64,000 nt of DNA. Origin: Scenedesmus sp. ARA3 (taxonomy: Eukaryota > Chlorophyta > Chlorophyceae > Sphaeropleales > Scenedesmaceae). Where the stretch lies: NCBI GenBank assembly GCA_004335835.1, contig RWJK01001842.1, positions 152,477-216,476 of the forward strand, given 5' to 3'. The first letter of the stretch is position 1; every line of letters begins with the position of its first letter. Below the pieces are notes generated by a model. That model did not search any database. It saw only the letters and a list, made by a program, of their open reading frames with translations, and was not told where the DNA came from. Position numbers and translations under genes: made by a program. Shown piece after piece: positions 23,801 to 35,331 of the stretch.

Positions 23801-25539
23801 GCGTGTGACGGCTGGCAGCAGTGCAGCAAGCATGGCACAGCAGGCTGCAGGGATGGCACTGGGTGGCAGCGCAGGGCCGGGCAAGACAGGTGATGAGCAA
23901 ACGGACAAGCCGTGCCGCAGCTGGGTGATTGTTTGGCCTGCTGCTGCTGCTGCTGCTGCTGCTCCTGTTGCTGCTGCTGCTGCTGGCTGTCTCCTGTCCG
24001 AGTGCGCAGCCCCTCACTTTATGAATGTGCCATATGACGTGCGGTAGCCGTCATACACACTTTGGCCACCAGCGCCGACCACAGTGGAGCGCTTCAACTG
24101 CACACACAGCCGGCAGCAGCAGCAGCAACAGCAACATCAGCACACCAATCGGGTCAGCAGGATCATGCATGCTACATATGCGATTGCATACTGCCTCGCC
24201 ACCACAAATGGTTGAACATGCGCTTTGAAGCTCCACAAGGCGTGACGACTCAACCTCTCCCACAACCATCAAGGCAAGAACTTGCCCTCCCACTGCTCAC
24301 AGGCTGCCTGCTGTTGCTGCTGATGTGCTTCTACTGCAGCTGTTGCTGCCAGAAATCCTGTGTCCCTGCTGCTGCTCCTGCGGCATAACCCAGCTGCAGT
24401 GCTTTGGGCACCCGGCAAGCACAGCAGACGCCGCTGGTCCTCCCCGCTGCCATGCTTTTTGTTTGCTTGTTCATGCGCTGCTGCCTGATGCTGTGTGTGA
24501 ATGCGCTGCTGCCTGATGCTGTGTGTGAATGCGCTGCTGCCTGATGCTGTGTGCTCTGCTGCTGCTCACTGTTGGTGCTGCCAGCTTCTTGATGTGCTCT
24601 GCCTCTGCATCACTCAGGAAGTTGTGGTAGATGAATGCGCGCGGCTTCCATGACACTACCTCAATCCTGCGAGCAGCAGACATCAAGAAATTGAGCGGCA
24701 GGCAGCACAATGAGCAGCAGACAATCAAATGACACTACCTGTATCCTGTAAGCTGCAGCAGACATCAAGGAGATGTGCACCAGACAACACAATGTGCGGC
24801 AAGAAAGTGGGGAGGTGCTGTTAGTCTTTGTTGTGTCTCAGGGGCAAGTGATGCTTGTTTGGCTTTGGCTGCTACATGAAAGACAGGCTACTGTGCTGGT
24901 CCTGCAGCGTGCTGGAAGGTGGATGAACTGTGCCACTACTATTACTGTGCCCAGGGCAACATGTAGCGCTTCGGTGGATACACAGCTGTGCTGCTTCTGC
25001 TGCTGCTGATGTATGTTCTAGAGGGTGTGCAGGAGTTCAGGTGAGCTCAGGAGCAACCAGCAGTGCTTTTCTTCGGTGATGAAAAGTTTCCACGTCAAGC
25101 ACGATAAGCATACAGCGCAGCATGATGCCCTCAGCACGTCTGCTGAGCTTTTGATTCTCACCACTTCTTCTTTCCTGCATGCTGTCCCTGCAGGACACAA
25201 CGCATTGATTAGTGTCACAAGTTGCAGAATGAGATCATAACAACTGCGGTGCATCTCAATTGGGCAGCTGAAAGCAGCTTTGAACAAGTGGCAAATGCAT
25301 TCAGCTGCACATTGCTGCAGCAAGTTGCTGCGTATGCCTTTGCCTCTCACCTCCTCTTCGGATGCTGGCTTGTAACTTTCACCTTGCCAGCCTACGAACA
25401 ATTCTTGCGACTGTGTGTTGAGCGCTCTAGCGCTGCTGTTTCCCCCGTTGAGTGCTGCTGCCAGCAGCAGCAGCAGCAGCACCACTGTTTCGAGCAGGCT
25501 GCCTCGCCCGCCTGGACGCAACACTCCACGCTTCAACAT
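20867..25539 (-). CDS. Prolyl 4-hydroxylase, membrane-anchored, with C-terminal ShKT domain
   Basis: Fe(II)/2-oxoglutarate dioxygenase that hydroxylates proline in secreted proteins, acting in ER/Golgi. Exons 25539-25351, 25187-25162, 24666-24570, 24097-24018, 23723-23636, 22737-22635, 22320-22196, 21800-21665, 21488-21367, 21040-20867 give 379 aa. A Leu-rich N-terminal anchor (LLETVVLLLLLLAAAL) precedes IEVVSWKPRAFIYHNFLS. Iron ligands are H173 and D175 (KPHMDSL) and H258 (MHTGCPV); K268 in GVKW is the expected 2-oxoglutarate contact. EGGETAFPD and KWIHGRPF are family blocks. The tail has the six-Cys ShKT pattern (CKDYDKRCEEWAKSGEC, then C-x3-C-x2-C), as in other algal and plant P4Hs. The 26-base exon 2 is the least certain part. 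Neighbouring Pro-rich wall proteins are natural substrate candidates, by inference. Confidence 0.93.
21900..22330. repeat. Three ~120 bp direct units at P4H exon 7
   Basis: Exon 7's 3' part (AGGGTGAGAAGGGCCCCAGC) recurs at about 22100-22135, with CCACTGAGCC and CGCAGGGTGAG intact. A more decayed third copy lies near 21950-21990. The units include the donor and about 60 bases of intron (GTTTGCGCTGCTGCAAGTG-like), so the duplication spans the junction. Confidence 0.8.
23309..23635. repeat. 30 bp minisatellite in P4H intron 5, with assembly gap
   Basis: At least nine nearly identical units of GGCTCACACACTCCACCACG plus CATCCCCTCA. The array runs up to the donor of exon 5 and is interrupted by 27 N (23541-23567), so the true copy number is unknown. 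The array edge at 23214-23245 also repeats the exon 5 boundary (GCGCACCTGCAGGTCCTC). Confidence 0.95.
23541..23567. other. Assembly gap (27 N)
   Basis: Run of N inside the 30 bp minisatellite. It is probably a collapsed or unresolved array. Confidence 0.98.
24473..24554. repeat. 28 bp threefold tandem repeat in P4H intron 3
   Basis: Units begin ATGCGCTGCTGCCTGATGCT and end GTGTGTGA at 24473, 24501 and 24529, the last one partial. It lies just downstream, in the gene's sense, of the exon 3 donor. Confidence 0.9.
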
Positions 25540-26602
25540 CACGTATGTCTCCGAGACAACATCAGCAATTCAACCACAAACGCCTACACAATCGACAGAT
25601 CCAGGGGTACGACAAACTACAGTGCGTGAGGAGAATAGTACCTACGTGAGGCGACGGCTATGCTTGTAAAATGTAGTCGAGCTTGTAATCAGGTGGTTCC
25701 CTGACGTGTCAGGAACACGTGTGTTCTCGGCCCCAGTGTTTTACAGGCTGAGCCCAGCAGGTTTGATTGGGCATGCTGCAGTCAGCTGTGCCAGCATCTC
25801 CTCATACTCAGTTATCAAGATAAGTCAGCCCAATTTGGTTGCTGCAACATGCTCTGTTGAGATGGTGCCACCTCGATAGATGTAGCCAGCCTGATGCTGA
25901 TGCAGAACAGCAAACGCAATGTCCTTCAAACTCCTACTGCTGCTTGGATGTGCACAGAAGGACAATAATGTTGCACCAGACGCTTTGCTCACATGCAGTG
26001 AAGGGCTGCTCTTGCCTCTTGCCCCTTGCACACACACGTGCGCAGCTCAGGTCAAGCAGACCGGGCCGGTTCCAGGTACGGCGTGCTGCGTTCATAAACA
26101 GCGACCTTTACAATATTGATGTTAAATAAATTTTATCGTGGCCATTGTTGAGACCGGCCGCAACAGGCAAAGAGAGCGCTGGTCACTCCAGTTCCCAGCT
26201 GTTCCCTGGGCTGTCTGTCTCTGCCGTTGTTTCTTACTTGAAGAAGTTCAATTCACTTCTGCTCTGATATCTGATATCTTCAAAGCACAGTCAAACGATG
26301 ATACGCTGAAGCAATAGAACTGTACCTAAAGCCTGCCTTTCTCTATCCCAGCGCCAGCTTCCCCACAGTCATGGATATTCAACAATTTGTTAAACAGTTT
26401 ATATGAGTTGTTACGACTATGCATTAAAGTTGGATGTTCTGTGCCAGTGATCTCGCACTTGCACCTGCTTCTGGGTGGTGACAGCCGTTCATTAATATTA
26501 TTTTTTAACCTATTACAACTCGCTGTACCCGACAGTCTGTTCGCCAACAGTCGCAACCAAACCAACGCACAGGTTCACATCGCATAGGACAATCAACACA
26601 CC
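25540..26602. promoter_or_regulatory. Divergent promoter region, P4H (-) / LRR protein (+)
   Basis: About 1 kb between head-to-head genes. Composition becomes more A/T-rich from about 26100 to 26560. No gene and no clear factor-binding element recognised. Confidence 0.5.
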
Positions 26603-29071
26603 ATGCTTCGTCCACGCGGGGGTCGCTGCATCGCAGTAATTATAGCAGTAGGAACTTTAGGGCTGATTCTGCAGGCGCAGGCGCAGGTTACGGTGCCACA
26701 AATCGACATCCTGGCGCAGAAAGGCTGCAGTGGTGGTGGCACCGCGCTGGTGCCCAACATGCAGGACTGCGTGGTTGATGAGGTCATGGGATCGAATGGC
26801 ACCCTCTCATTTACGTTCAACGTTGGCCCGAAGGCCAAGCACTCGCTGCTGCTGACGTTGAGGAGTGTGGGAGGAGCTGCTGTCATGTAAGTGGTGGCAA
26901 CTTCCATGGGCCTAGAAGACAGCCTTTGGATAGCTGCAGCAATATAGACCGCAACATGAGCAGTTGTGATAAGATTTGCTGATCATGCACTGGATCAAGG
27001 GGAAGTGCATGTGTTGTGTCACTAGCAGTAGTTACACTGCAGTAGCAGCAGCAGCAAACAATGAGGGTGTTACCACCAGGTAAGCCAGCATTTATGTCAT
27101 GCACAAAATAAGAAGCAAGTTGGTTGTCCTGCAAAGTGACGGGTTGCAGAAGGTCTGGCCGACAGTCCCAGCACCTGAACAGGAAGGTAACAGCAGCTGC
27201 AGTGCATGCAACTCGCACGGTGCTCGCAACAGTCCATGCGAAGCACGCTGCTGCATGATTTGCCATCCAAATCTTCTATCTGCCATTGCGGCTGCTGCTT
27301 CTGACGTTGTTGTCACTGCTGCATGCTCCTCTGCTCTCATTGCTGGTCCGGCTGCTCACTCCCGCTGCCTATGCTGCATCCAACTCTGCGTGACACTGCT
27401 GTACAACACGAAGCACGGTGCCATAATGCTGCTGCTCAGCATGCTCACTGCCTCTGCCTCACGCGACTGCGTCTTCAACACTTCCGCAGGCATGTGTACA
27501 ACAAGAAGGACAGCGCGCACACCAGCCACTTGTGCAAACACTGCTCTACCTGCTGCCCTCGCTGCTGACGTCACTGCCCCTGCCGCATGTAACACTGCCT
27601 GTCACACCGACGACACAACTGCAGGCGGCTGTACAACAAGAAGGACACTGCGCAGAACGGCCAGGTGGTGTACTACAATGATGCAGTCACCGAGTCCTTC
27701 CTGCGCGTGCCCGCCAGCGAGCTGGGCCCTGGGCAGTACACGCTGGTGGTGCAGGGCATGGGCGGAGCAACGCAGAAGATCCTGCTGTACCTGCGGGTAG
27801 GGTTTTAGTGCTTCTAGGGTAGATTTTAGTGTTTCTAGGGTAACGCTTTAGTGTTTCTAGGGCCTACGGGGCAGTAAACGCTGGTGTGTACAGGGCATGG
27901 GCGGCGCAACACAGAAGATCCTGATGTACCTGCGGGTAGGGTTTTAGTGATTCTAGGGTAAGGTTTTAGTGACTTTGGTGCCTGCAGGGCAGTACACGCT
28001 GGTGATGCAGGGCATGGGAGGAGGAGCAACGCAGAACATCTTGCTGTACCTGCGGGTAGGGTTTTTGGAGGCGGCAGTTCAGGATGCAGGGCGTAGATTA
28101 GGTCTGGCACATGTGTCTAGCGCTTGTTGGGCAAGAGTACGAAGAGGCAACACAAATGATGCTTGTCAAATGACATGAGAGATGATTGCTGAGGCAGTGC
28201 CATGTTGCTGATCATCAGCACCTGCACCTGCTGGCTGCAACACACCTGCTGCTCGCCTGCAGGTCCAGACGCCTGCTGCTGCTTAACTAGTAGCAGCAGG
28301 CCGCGGCTCAGTTGCTGCATGGCTGAGTAGCGTGGTTGTGTTGGAGAGCAGTTGGTATGCGCCAGCAGCGATGCATCCTATCACTGCATCATCATGTGCA
28401 TCTGCATCTGGCCTGATCTTGCTGCAACACACCTGCTGCTCGCCTGCAGGTCCAGACGCCTGCTGCTGGCGCCAGGCTGGCCCCTGCTGACAAGGGTGCC
28501 CTGGTGTCCATCATGCGCGAGTGCTGCCCCAAGCAGAAGGGGCCCATGTCCCCGGAGATCTGCACCACCTTGTGAGTGTTGATATTTACTATCCTCTCAG
28601 AAATATATTATGTTCTTTATGTGATAAATTGGCTGCTTTGTTGCTTTGTTGCGAACATGAGACATAAGCAGTGTTCTGCTGTGGCCCCCAAGCAGAAGGG
28701 GCCCATGTCCCCGGAGATCTGCACCACCTTGTAAGTGATGGATCTTGATTATGTTCTTTTAAAGTATCTGTAGGATGTCCTGTGATGTTGTGGGCATAAG
28801 ACAGATGCAATGTTCTGCTGATGACCGTGTTGCTGTTTGTTGCCATTGCTGCGGTGTATATGTACCACAGTACTTTGTGAGGCATACAAAAGGCGCAGCA
28901 GAGCAGTACTTGGTGCAGGGGGTCGCATGCATGGCCCGAGCTGCTGGTGTGCCAACTGTGCCACACGTCAACACAGATCTGCAGTGTTAGAGAAGCGGTA
29001 ATGTGTGCATCACAATCAGCAGCTGTCACAGCCGGCTCTGAAGTTGGCATCGTTAGCTGACTGTAACGTTG

Positions 29072-29164
<93 letters not shown>

Positions 29165-29696
29165 GCTCCTGCGTGCAGCCTGCCTGCTGCGCTGAATGCC
29201 AAGCAGCCTGAGGACGACCTGTGCAACGTGGGCGACTTTGTGTGCGATGAGGACGGCCACCTGCAAAAGATTGACTTCAGCAACGCAGGTGTGCTGTGGC
29301 AGCAGCAGCAGCAGCAGTAGCAGTGCACGCATGCCGTGCGGCATCGAGGCAGCCGCGACTGCATGGAGTTGACACCTGCTTCCCTCAAAGCAATCACTGT
29401 ACCCTGCCACAGCAGACCTCTTCCGGCGCTTCCCTGTGCAGTGCTCGCCTCCATAGCAACTCTGGGTGTCCCTTACACCAGCATTCTGTAGCATCTGATC
29501 TGCACTTCTCATGCTATGTTGTTGTCCTTGGTTCTGTCTCTGCTGCTGCTGCTGTTGCTGTTGCTGCCATGCAGGCCTGGTGTGCCCCAAGGGCTTCCCT
29601 GCAGCCTTTGGCAGCTTCCCTGCCCTTGAGACGCTCATGCTGCGCTACAACGACTTCAGCGGGGACACCCTCACAAACGTGGCTGAGGTGCGCCCG

Positions 29697-29756
<60 letters not shown>

Positions 29757-32700
29757 CGTTATGTACAGCAGCGCGTTATGCACAGCAGCAGTATCCTGCA
29801 AGATCGCGTGCACGTGCGCTGCTGCTGCTTTGTGCTTTGGTGCCCTTTTCTCGCTCTGAAACCCGTCACGTCCTAGATGGCGCGGGGTTCACGGCGCCAC
29901 TGCTGCGTCGTGGCTTCGAAGTGGGTGCCTGATGCACTGCTGATGCCGATCTGAAACATATATATTCAATCTGTTAAATACGTCCCGCCGCAGATTCTGG
30001 GCCCTGTCAAGACACTGCGTCGGCTGATGATGGGCTCCACCAACCTGACTGGTTGATGACGAACCAACATGTTATTGAATGTGTTGTTTGTATATGCTCA
30101 TGTGCCGCAGGTGCTTGCGCCCGTCAAGACGCTGCGGCGGCTGATGATGGGCTCCACCAACCTGACCGGGACTGTGCCGTGCAGCCTGTTTGAGGATCAC
30201 GCGCTGAAGACGCTCATGATCAGCATAAACCAGCTGGAGGGCAGCGTGCCTGCCTGCGTGCTGGCGGTGAGCAGACGGGGTGATTCAAATGTTACTTCCT
30301 CTGGCATGTGCAGTCTTAGCTGATAGTGGTTATGTTCAACCAGCTGCGGGCTGCTCCGTGCCCGCCTGCTTGCTGGCGGTGAGTGACTATTTGCCTGCTT
30401 AAGCACACAGTGACACACAAACAATCTGCTGCCTGTTTACACACAGTGCACCATGCTACAGGAGGTTGACTTTGCATGCCCTGCATCACATTAAGCTACT
30501 GTGTAACAGCAGCACTCTTGTCAAGATTAAATCACATCACCTTTGCCACCGCATTGCTGCATGTCGTTGCAGAGCACTTCACTCGAGGAGCTCTACATGT
30601 CCCGCACCACCCTCAGCGGCGAGCTGCCAGACTCCTTCTCCCCTGACTCCCAGCTGCGCGTGTGGTACGCCATCAACAAGGACCCAGCCACAGGAGACAT
30701 TGCAGGGCCTGGATTCACTGGCACCATACCCAGCAGTCTCAGCAATGCAGCAAATCTGGCTTTTGTGGAGCTGAGTCATCATCAGCTGACGGGCGGCGTG
30801 CCGACGCTGCCGGCCAAGATCCGCATGTTTGAGTCGCAAAGCAACGCGCTGGATGGCACGATCGCATGTGAGTGGTGTGATCGTGGTGTTTGCAGCAGGG
30901 GTTGACAGCAGCTTTTGATGTGTCTGCCATGATCTAGACAGGCCATGCGACCACAAAACTCCCGCGCCGAAAATATAACTTGCTGGTCCTCAATGCGGGT
31001 CTTTGTGGGTCACCCTTGGCAGCAGCAACAGTGCCACGCTCCACATTGCCGCCACCTCAATCCCTCCTCTTGACCTCACCGCCTCTCCTGCTCCACCTCT
31101 CCTGCTGCACCCATCCCCCTGCATGCATACCAATAACAACTGTTGCACCTGCACACCGCAGCGCCACTGCCCAACGAGCTCGTGTACATCGACGTCATGA
31201 ACAACAGCCTCACTGGCCCCCTGCCAGACTTCTCGGAGACCCCGGAGCTCACCCTCGCAGACTTTTCCGACAACATGCTCACTGGCTTCCTGCCTCCTAG
31301 CTTTGGTGCAGCCGCCAGCAACATGGTGTACCTGGATCTGAGCCAGAACAAGCTCAGCGGAGATATTAATCCTGGCACGCTGTGGGAAAGGCTGCCGCAG
31401 CTGCAGTACTGCTTCCTGCAAGAGAATGCACTGGAGGGTGAGCCCTGAGCTGCTGTATGGATTGTTGACTTTTACTTGTTGGTGTGGTAGTAGCGGTCAA
31501 GACAAGCAGTGTACAGCAGCAGCAGCAGCAACAGCAATGAGTGGCAGAGTCAGGCAGCTGCACAGTAGAAGGTGACAGGTTCTACACATTTGTTTGGTCT
31601 GCCGCCAGTCATGCACAGCACACTTCTGCCGGCTGCACGGTGCGGCTGACGTATGCAGCGCAAAGCAGCGGCAGCAGCAGACTTGCCTACCCATCTGGAC
31701 CCAGGTCGGGCGGCTGCTGACAACAACCCCTGCAACTTTCCTGCGACCTTCCTGCAACTTTCCTGCAACCGCACAGGCGTCGTTCCTGCAAGCCTGGCAG
31801 CCAACTCCAAGATGGTTGCGCTCAACCTGGCTTACAACAACCTGGAGGGAGACCTGGATGCATTTGCCAGCGCCATCAACCCTCCTGCAACACAGTCACC
31901 ACAGATGGGCCCTGCAGGCACACCCAAGCGCAAGCTGCAGCAGCAGCAGCAGCCCGGCACTGCAGCTGCTGGCCAGCCTGCGCACTCACTGGTTGCTAAG
32001 AAACTGTTTGGAAGCTATGAGGAGTACACTGCACCAAATCCTGCAGGCTGGCAGTTGGACCGCGAGTATGTTGCTGCGCTGGCAACACATACTGTTGATG
32101 CAGCACGCCGCCGGCTGCAGCAGGCAGCTGTGCAGGATACACCCGCGCCAGGCGGTGCCACTACGACTGTTGTCGCGCCACCAACAGCACCCGCTGCTGC
32201 TGCCACTGCAACCAAGCCCGGTCCTGCAGCTGCCACTACGCTGCCGACTACTGCTGCAGACCTGCCTGCCACCACAACACCTATCGCAGAGACCCCTGCC
32301 GAGCCGGCTGTGTCAGCTGTGGCGCCAGAACCCGCAGCAGCAGCAGATCCGGCTGCAGATCCCGCTGCACCTGCAGAGCCTGCAGCAGCAGCAGCTGAGG
32401 CTCCAATTACTCCCACAGGCAGGGCTGGTTCTGTGCCCACAGTACCAGGCGAGCAATCCGCTGTGCCGCTTGATCAGCAGGTGCCAGGGCAGGAGCAGCA
32501 GGTGCCAGATGTGGAGCCTGTGGACCCTGCGGCTATGCCAGATGCAGCAGCGCAGCAGCAGGAGCCTGCGGCAGAGGTGCCGGGCAGTGCAGCACAGCAG
32601 GGGCCAGACCAGGTGAGCCTGAATATGTTATGATGTTGCCATGATGTTTGAGGTGAATGGGATGTTTCTGTCTTGGAAGGAGGCCTGTGAAAGCCCTGTA

Positions 32701-34108
32701 TAAGAGGAAGTACATGGGTTGTGTCACTGCTAGTGTGTCACTGCTGTCAGCAGCAGTTACACTGTGGCGATGGAGCATGTTGCCATTGCGATCTCATGCT
32801 GTGTCGTTTGCTCCGCACCCATCAGGTAATGCCTGCACACACGATGCCGCGTCACGCCTGGCCAGCCTGCCCTCTCACTCACTCGTCCGATGTATGCATC
32901 CAATGTTTACATTTGCTGCTGATCTGTGCATCTGTTTCACCCTGCAGGCGCCGGTGGGCGAGCAGCAGCAGAACGACATCGGCTCCATGCAGATCCCCAC
33001 CAGCTCCGCGCTTGCAGGAAACTCCTTCCTGTACCTCAACGTGAGCAACAACTGGATCAAGGGCGGCGTGCCGGAGGCTATGGGCGGCCTCGAGATGTTC
33101 AGATCACCCGCAAACAGCACGGACCCATACGATCTGTACGTCTTCAACCGCGGAGGCCCCGACAGGACATTGGACGTCACCAATAACGCGATGTACGGCG
33201 AGTTCCCGATGTTTTTGATCAACCAGGCTCCGGATCTGCCAGACTCGTGCCTGTGCAACACGGACTTCAACGTGACTGCCGGCAACAACATCTTCTGCCC
33301 GACGAAGGCCACGCTGGGTGCAGCAAAGTTCAGCAAGCAGCAGCTGCAGCGGCTGGACGAGGCAAAGTACACCTGCCTCATGCCAGGTGCCAACGGCGCG
33401 GCGTCACCGGTGAGCCGTAACTGCTGCACAGCTTCTGCATCATCATAGCTGCTGGTTGCGGCTACAGTACTGCATGTCTCGTGATGGCTGCATCGTCAGC
33501 AGCTGCGGGGCGAGCTGCAGCAGCAAGGAAAAGTAGCAGCACCTTCATCACGCCGTCTGCCGCCGTCACCACCAGTCGCCCTCTTCTTAGTCAATCTCAT
33601 CAGACCATCACAGTAACCTCTTTACTGCTCCTAACATTGTTACTTCTTGTTATGCCTCTTGCAGGTGTCCCTGTCTTCCTACCTCGGCAAGCCAGCCAAC
33701 TGGCTCACCGAAATCCCCGCAGAGTCAACCCTACCCGAAAAGGCGCCCCGCGCCAGCCAGGTCAGCGCCCCAGCCGCCGCATCCCGCGGCGCTGGCGGCG
33801 GCAGCGGCAACCTCGGCGGCGGCGCGATTGCAGGCATCATCATTGCGGTGCTTGCAGGACTCGCAATTCTTGGATCCTTGGCCTACTTTGTAGGCTACAA
33901 GAAGTTCTACCAGGTGCATAAGGCCACAAGCTTTAAGCGTGGCGTGCTGCCTGATGGGCCGGCTTTCGAGGGAGCTGGCGCACCCGGGCCCTACCCTGCT
34001 GCAGCATATGGCGCGGGTGCTGGTGCTGGTGCCGCGGCTGGCAGTGCGGGCGGTGCTGTGAGTCCTGATATTGAGATGCCTCCGCCGTCACGCTCAACTG
34101 GCTTGTAG
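26603..34108 (+). CDS. LRR single-pass membrane protein with Pro/Ala-rich insert, no kinase
   Basis: Predicted cell-surface protein of 1089 aa. Exons 26603-26886, 27625-27796, 28450-28571, 29179-29288, 29575-29687, 30111-30266, 30573-30867, 31162-31437, 31777-32612, 32948-33409 and 33665-34108. A signal peptide (VIIAVGTLGLILQAQAQ) leads into a beta-rich N-domain of about 150 aa (PGQYTLVVQGMGGATQKILL). About nine plant-type leucine-rich repeats follow, such as MVYLDLSQNKLSGDI and MVALNLAYNNLEGDL. Then come about 220 residues rich in Pro, Ala and Gln, two more repeats (FLYLNVSNNWIKGGVPEAMG), a Cys pair (CLCNTDF) and a C-terminal membrane span (IAGIIIAVLAGLAILGSLAY). The tail is about 75 residues, Gly/Ala/Pro-rich, with no kinase domain. 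It may bind a ligand or wall polymer; partners are unknown. Introns carry several decayed exon copies. Confidence 0.9.
27480..28075 (+). repeat. Decayed copies of LRR-gene exon 2 edges
   Basis: The start of exon 2 (GTACAACAAGAAGGACA) also occurs at about 27492-27508, upstream of the real exon. Its end (CAGTACACGCTGGTG with GCAACGCAGAAGATCCTG) recurs around 27870-27940 and 27988-28060, each followed by the same CTGCGGGTAGGG donor. Only the 27625-27796 copy fits the frame of its neighbours. Confidence 0.85.
28225..28285 (+). repeat. Decayed copy of the LRR-gene exon 3 start
   Basis: CTGCTCGCCTGCAGGTCCAG, then ACGCCTGCTGCTG, at 28249-28281 duplicates the real acceptor and exon 3 start at 28436-28470. 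The copy runs into an in-frame TAA a few codons later. Confidence 0.85.
28685..28740 (+). repeat. Decayed copy of the LRR-gene exon 3 end
   Basis: CAGAAGGGGCCCATGTCCCC and GGAGATCTGCACCACCTTGT recur at about 28692-28733, matching 28535-28573, followed by a GTAAGT donor where the real exon has GTGAGT. Confidence 0.88.
29074..29163 (+). repeat. Pure (CTG)30 in an LRR-gene intron
   Basis: Thirty uninterrupted CTG units end 15 bases before the acceptor of exon 4. It is the longest pure triplet run fully resolved in the window. Confidence 0.97.
29993..30056 (+). repeat. Decayed copy of LRR-gene exon 6 start with stop
   Basis: GCGTCGGCTGATGATGGGCT plus CCACCAACCTGACTGG copies exon 6 (30111 onward), including a CCGCAG acceptor. 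In the exon's own frame it ends in TGA right after ...STNLTG. A partial copy of the exon's other end stands at about 30335-30385. Confidence 0.85.
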
Positions 34109-35331
34109 GCGTGCGTTGAGCCGTGGTGGTTATAGCTGGATGCAATAGGCGTCAAGTGCTGGTACTTTTCATTGGAGGCTTTGTGTGATGGCATTCGTGC
34201 CCCTGTGTGCTTGTGTTGTTAGGAGATGCGCAACTCAGCGCTTGTTCAGTGTGCATAGGTGTGCGAATGTATTTATTGTATCAGGGGTTACTTCCTCTAA
34301 CTGTGATTATGTTGTCTAGGTCAATTTTGGAAGCTGCCTGTCTGAGGCAGCCTCTTGTGTATTTGTTGGTGTTGACAACAGTACTCGGCTTTGGATGCTT
34401 ACGTGGAAGCATGACTGCATGCATGTTCTTGGGGTTCTAATCAGCCGTGTGTGGTTATCAACCTGCCAAAAAAGTCATGCACTGCCTTGCATGGCGCTGC
34501 CTGGACAGCAGTGCTTTTTGTTGTGTGCACCAGCGCTGGTAAAGCAGCAACAGGCAAGCGTGTGGCAGGCGCTGGCAATACAAACAAAAGCGTGTGGCAG
34601 CTTACGAGTGCCTCGGCAAGCAGCAGTGCCTTGCATGGAGTGGTGCACCGTACATTACGCATCGGCAGGTTTAAATGTCCAGGGTTCCTTGTCTGGTGAT
34701 TCTGTGCATAGACCTACACCTGCACACTTCATAGCAGATGGATAGCATATGGGCATTTGTTGTGCGTGTTTCGCAACTGCGTACACCACATGGGTAGCAG
34801 TCGGCCTGCAGGACGGCTGTTGCTGATCTTGCTTTGCTGTGCGCTGCCAGCGGGTGTCAAACATACCATGCGCTGTGCGCTGAGTGCCAGGGACATCACA
34901 CCTTTTCTGAATCAGCTATTCCACTGCTGAATAGGCATGTGCTGTTCAGCATTCGCTGTTGCTCTGTAACCTTTTTGGCGTTTTGCTGGATCAAGCCCAG
35001 GGTTGTGTTCACCTGCATTGTGACATTGCAATGTGTGGTAACTGAAACTCTACTGCAACTCCTCACACAAGCCCGTGTTTCCTTGTCTGATTTGTAACAC
35101 CGTGTAACACCGAGTTGACCACAACCCTAGGCTCAACCCTAAGGGTACTCGGTGCTGGCGACGTGGCAGCTTACCCTCGTACATCTACTCGAACTGGCAA
35201 GCAACTGATTGTGACACCGTTTTGGTATAGAGGCTGGACATGACGTGAACAACAGGCGACTTGCTGCAACTCAAATCCTCGGTAACAATTCGCCCCGTTT
35301 GTCGACGTTTTTGCTCACAGCAGAACTCGCC
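34109..35331. other. Intergenic: LRR gene 3' flank and RluA promoter side
   Basis: About 1.2 kb with no recognised gene. TGTAA motifs at 34965, 35094 and 35104 on the plus strand are possible poly(A) signals for the LRR gene, all rather distant. Confidence 0.5.

Noticed and set aside
27797..28075. Algal TTTTAGGG telomere-type repeat in an LRR-gene intron
   Set aside because: The GTTTTAGTG..CTAGGG similarity comes from tandem echoes of the exon 2 donor region, not a regular telomere unit.
29005..29211. Poly-Leu, poly-Cys or poly-Ala proteins from triplet runs
   Set aside because: These are translations of (CTG)n in introns; the same happens at 9649-9768 and 39400-39560.
26603..34108. LRR receptor kinase
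   Set aside because: The cytoplasmic tail is about 75 residues of Gly/Ala/Pro with no kinase motifs, and the gene ends there.
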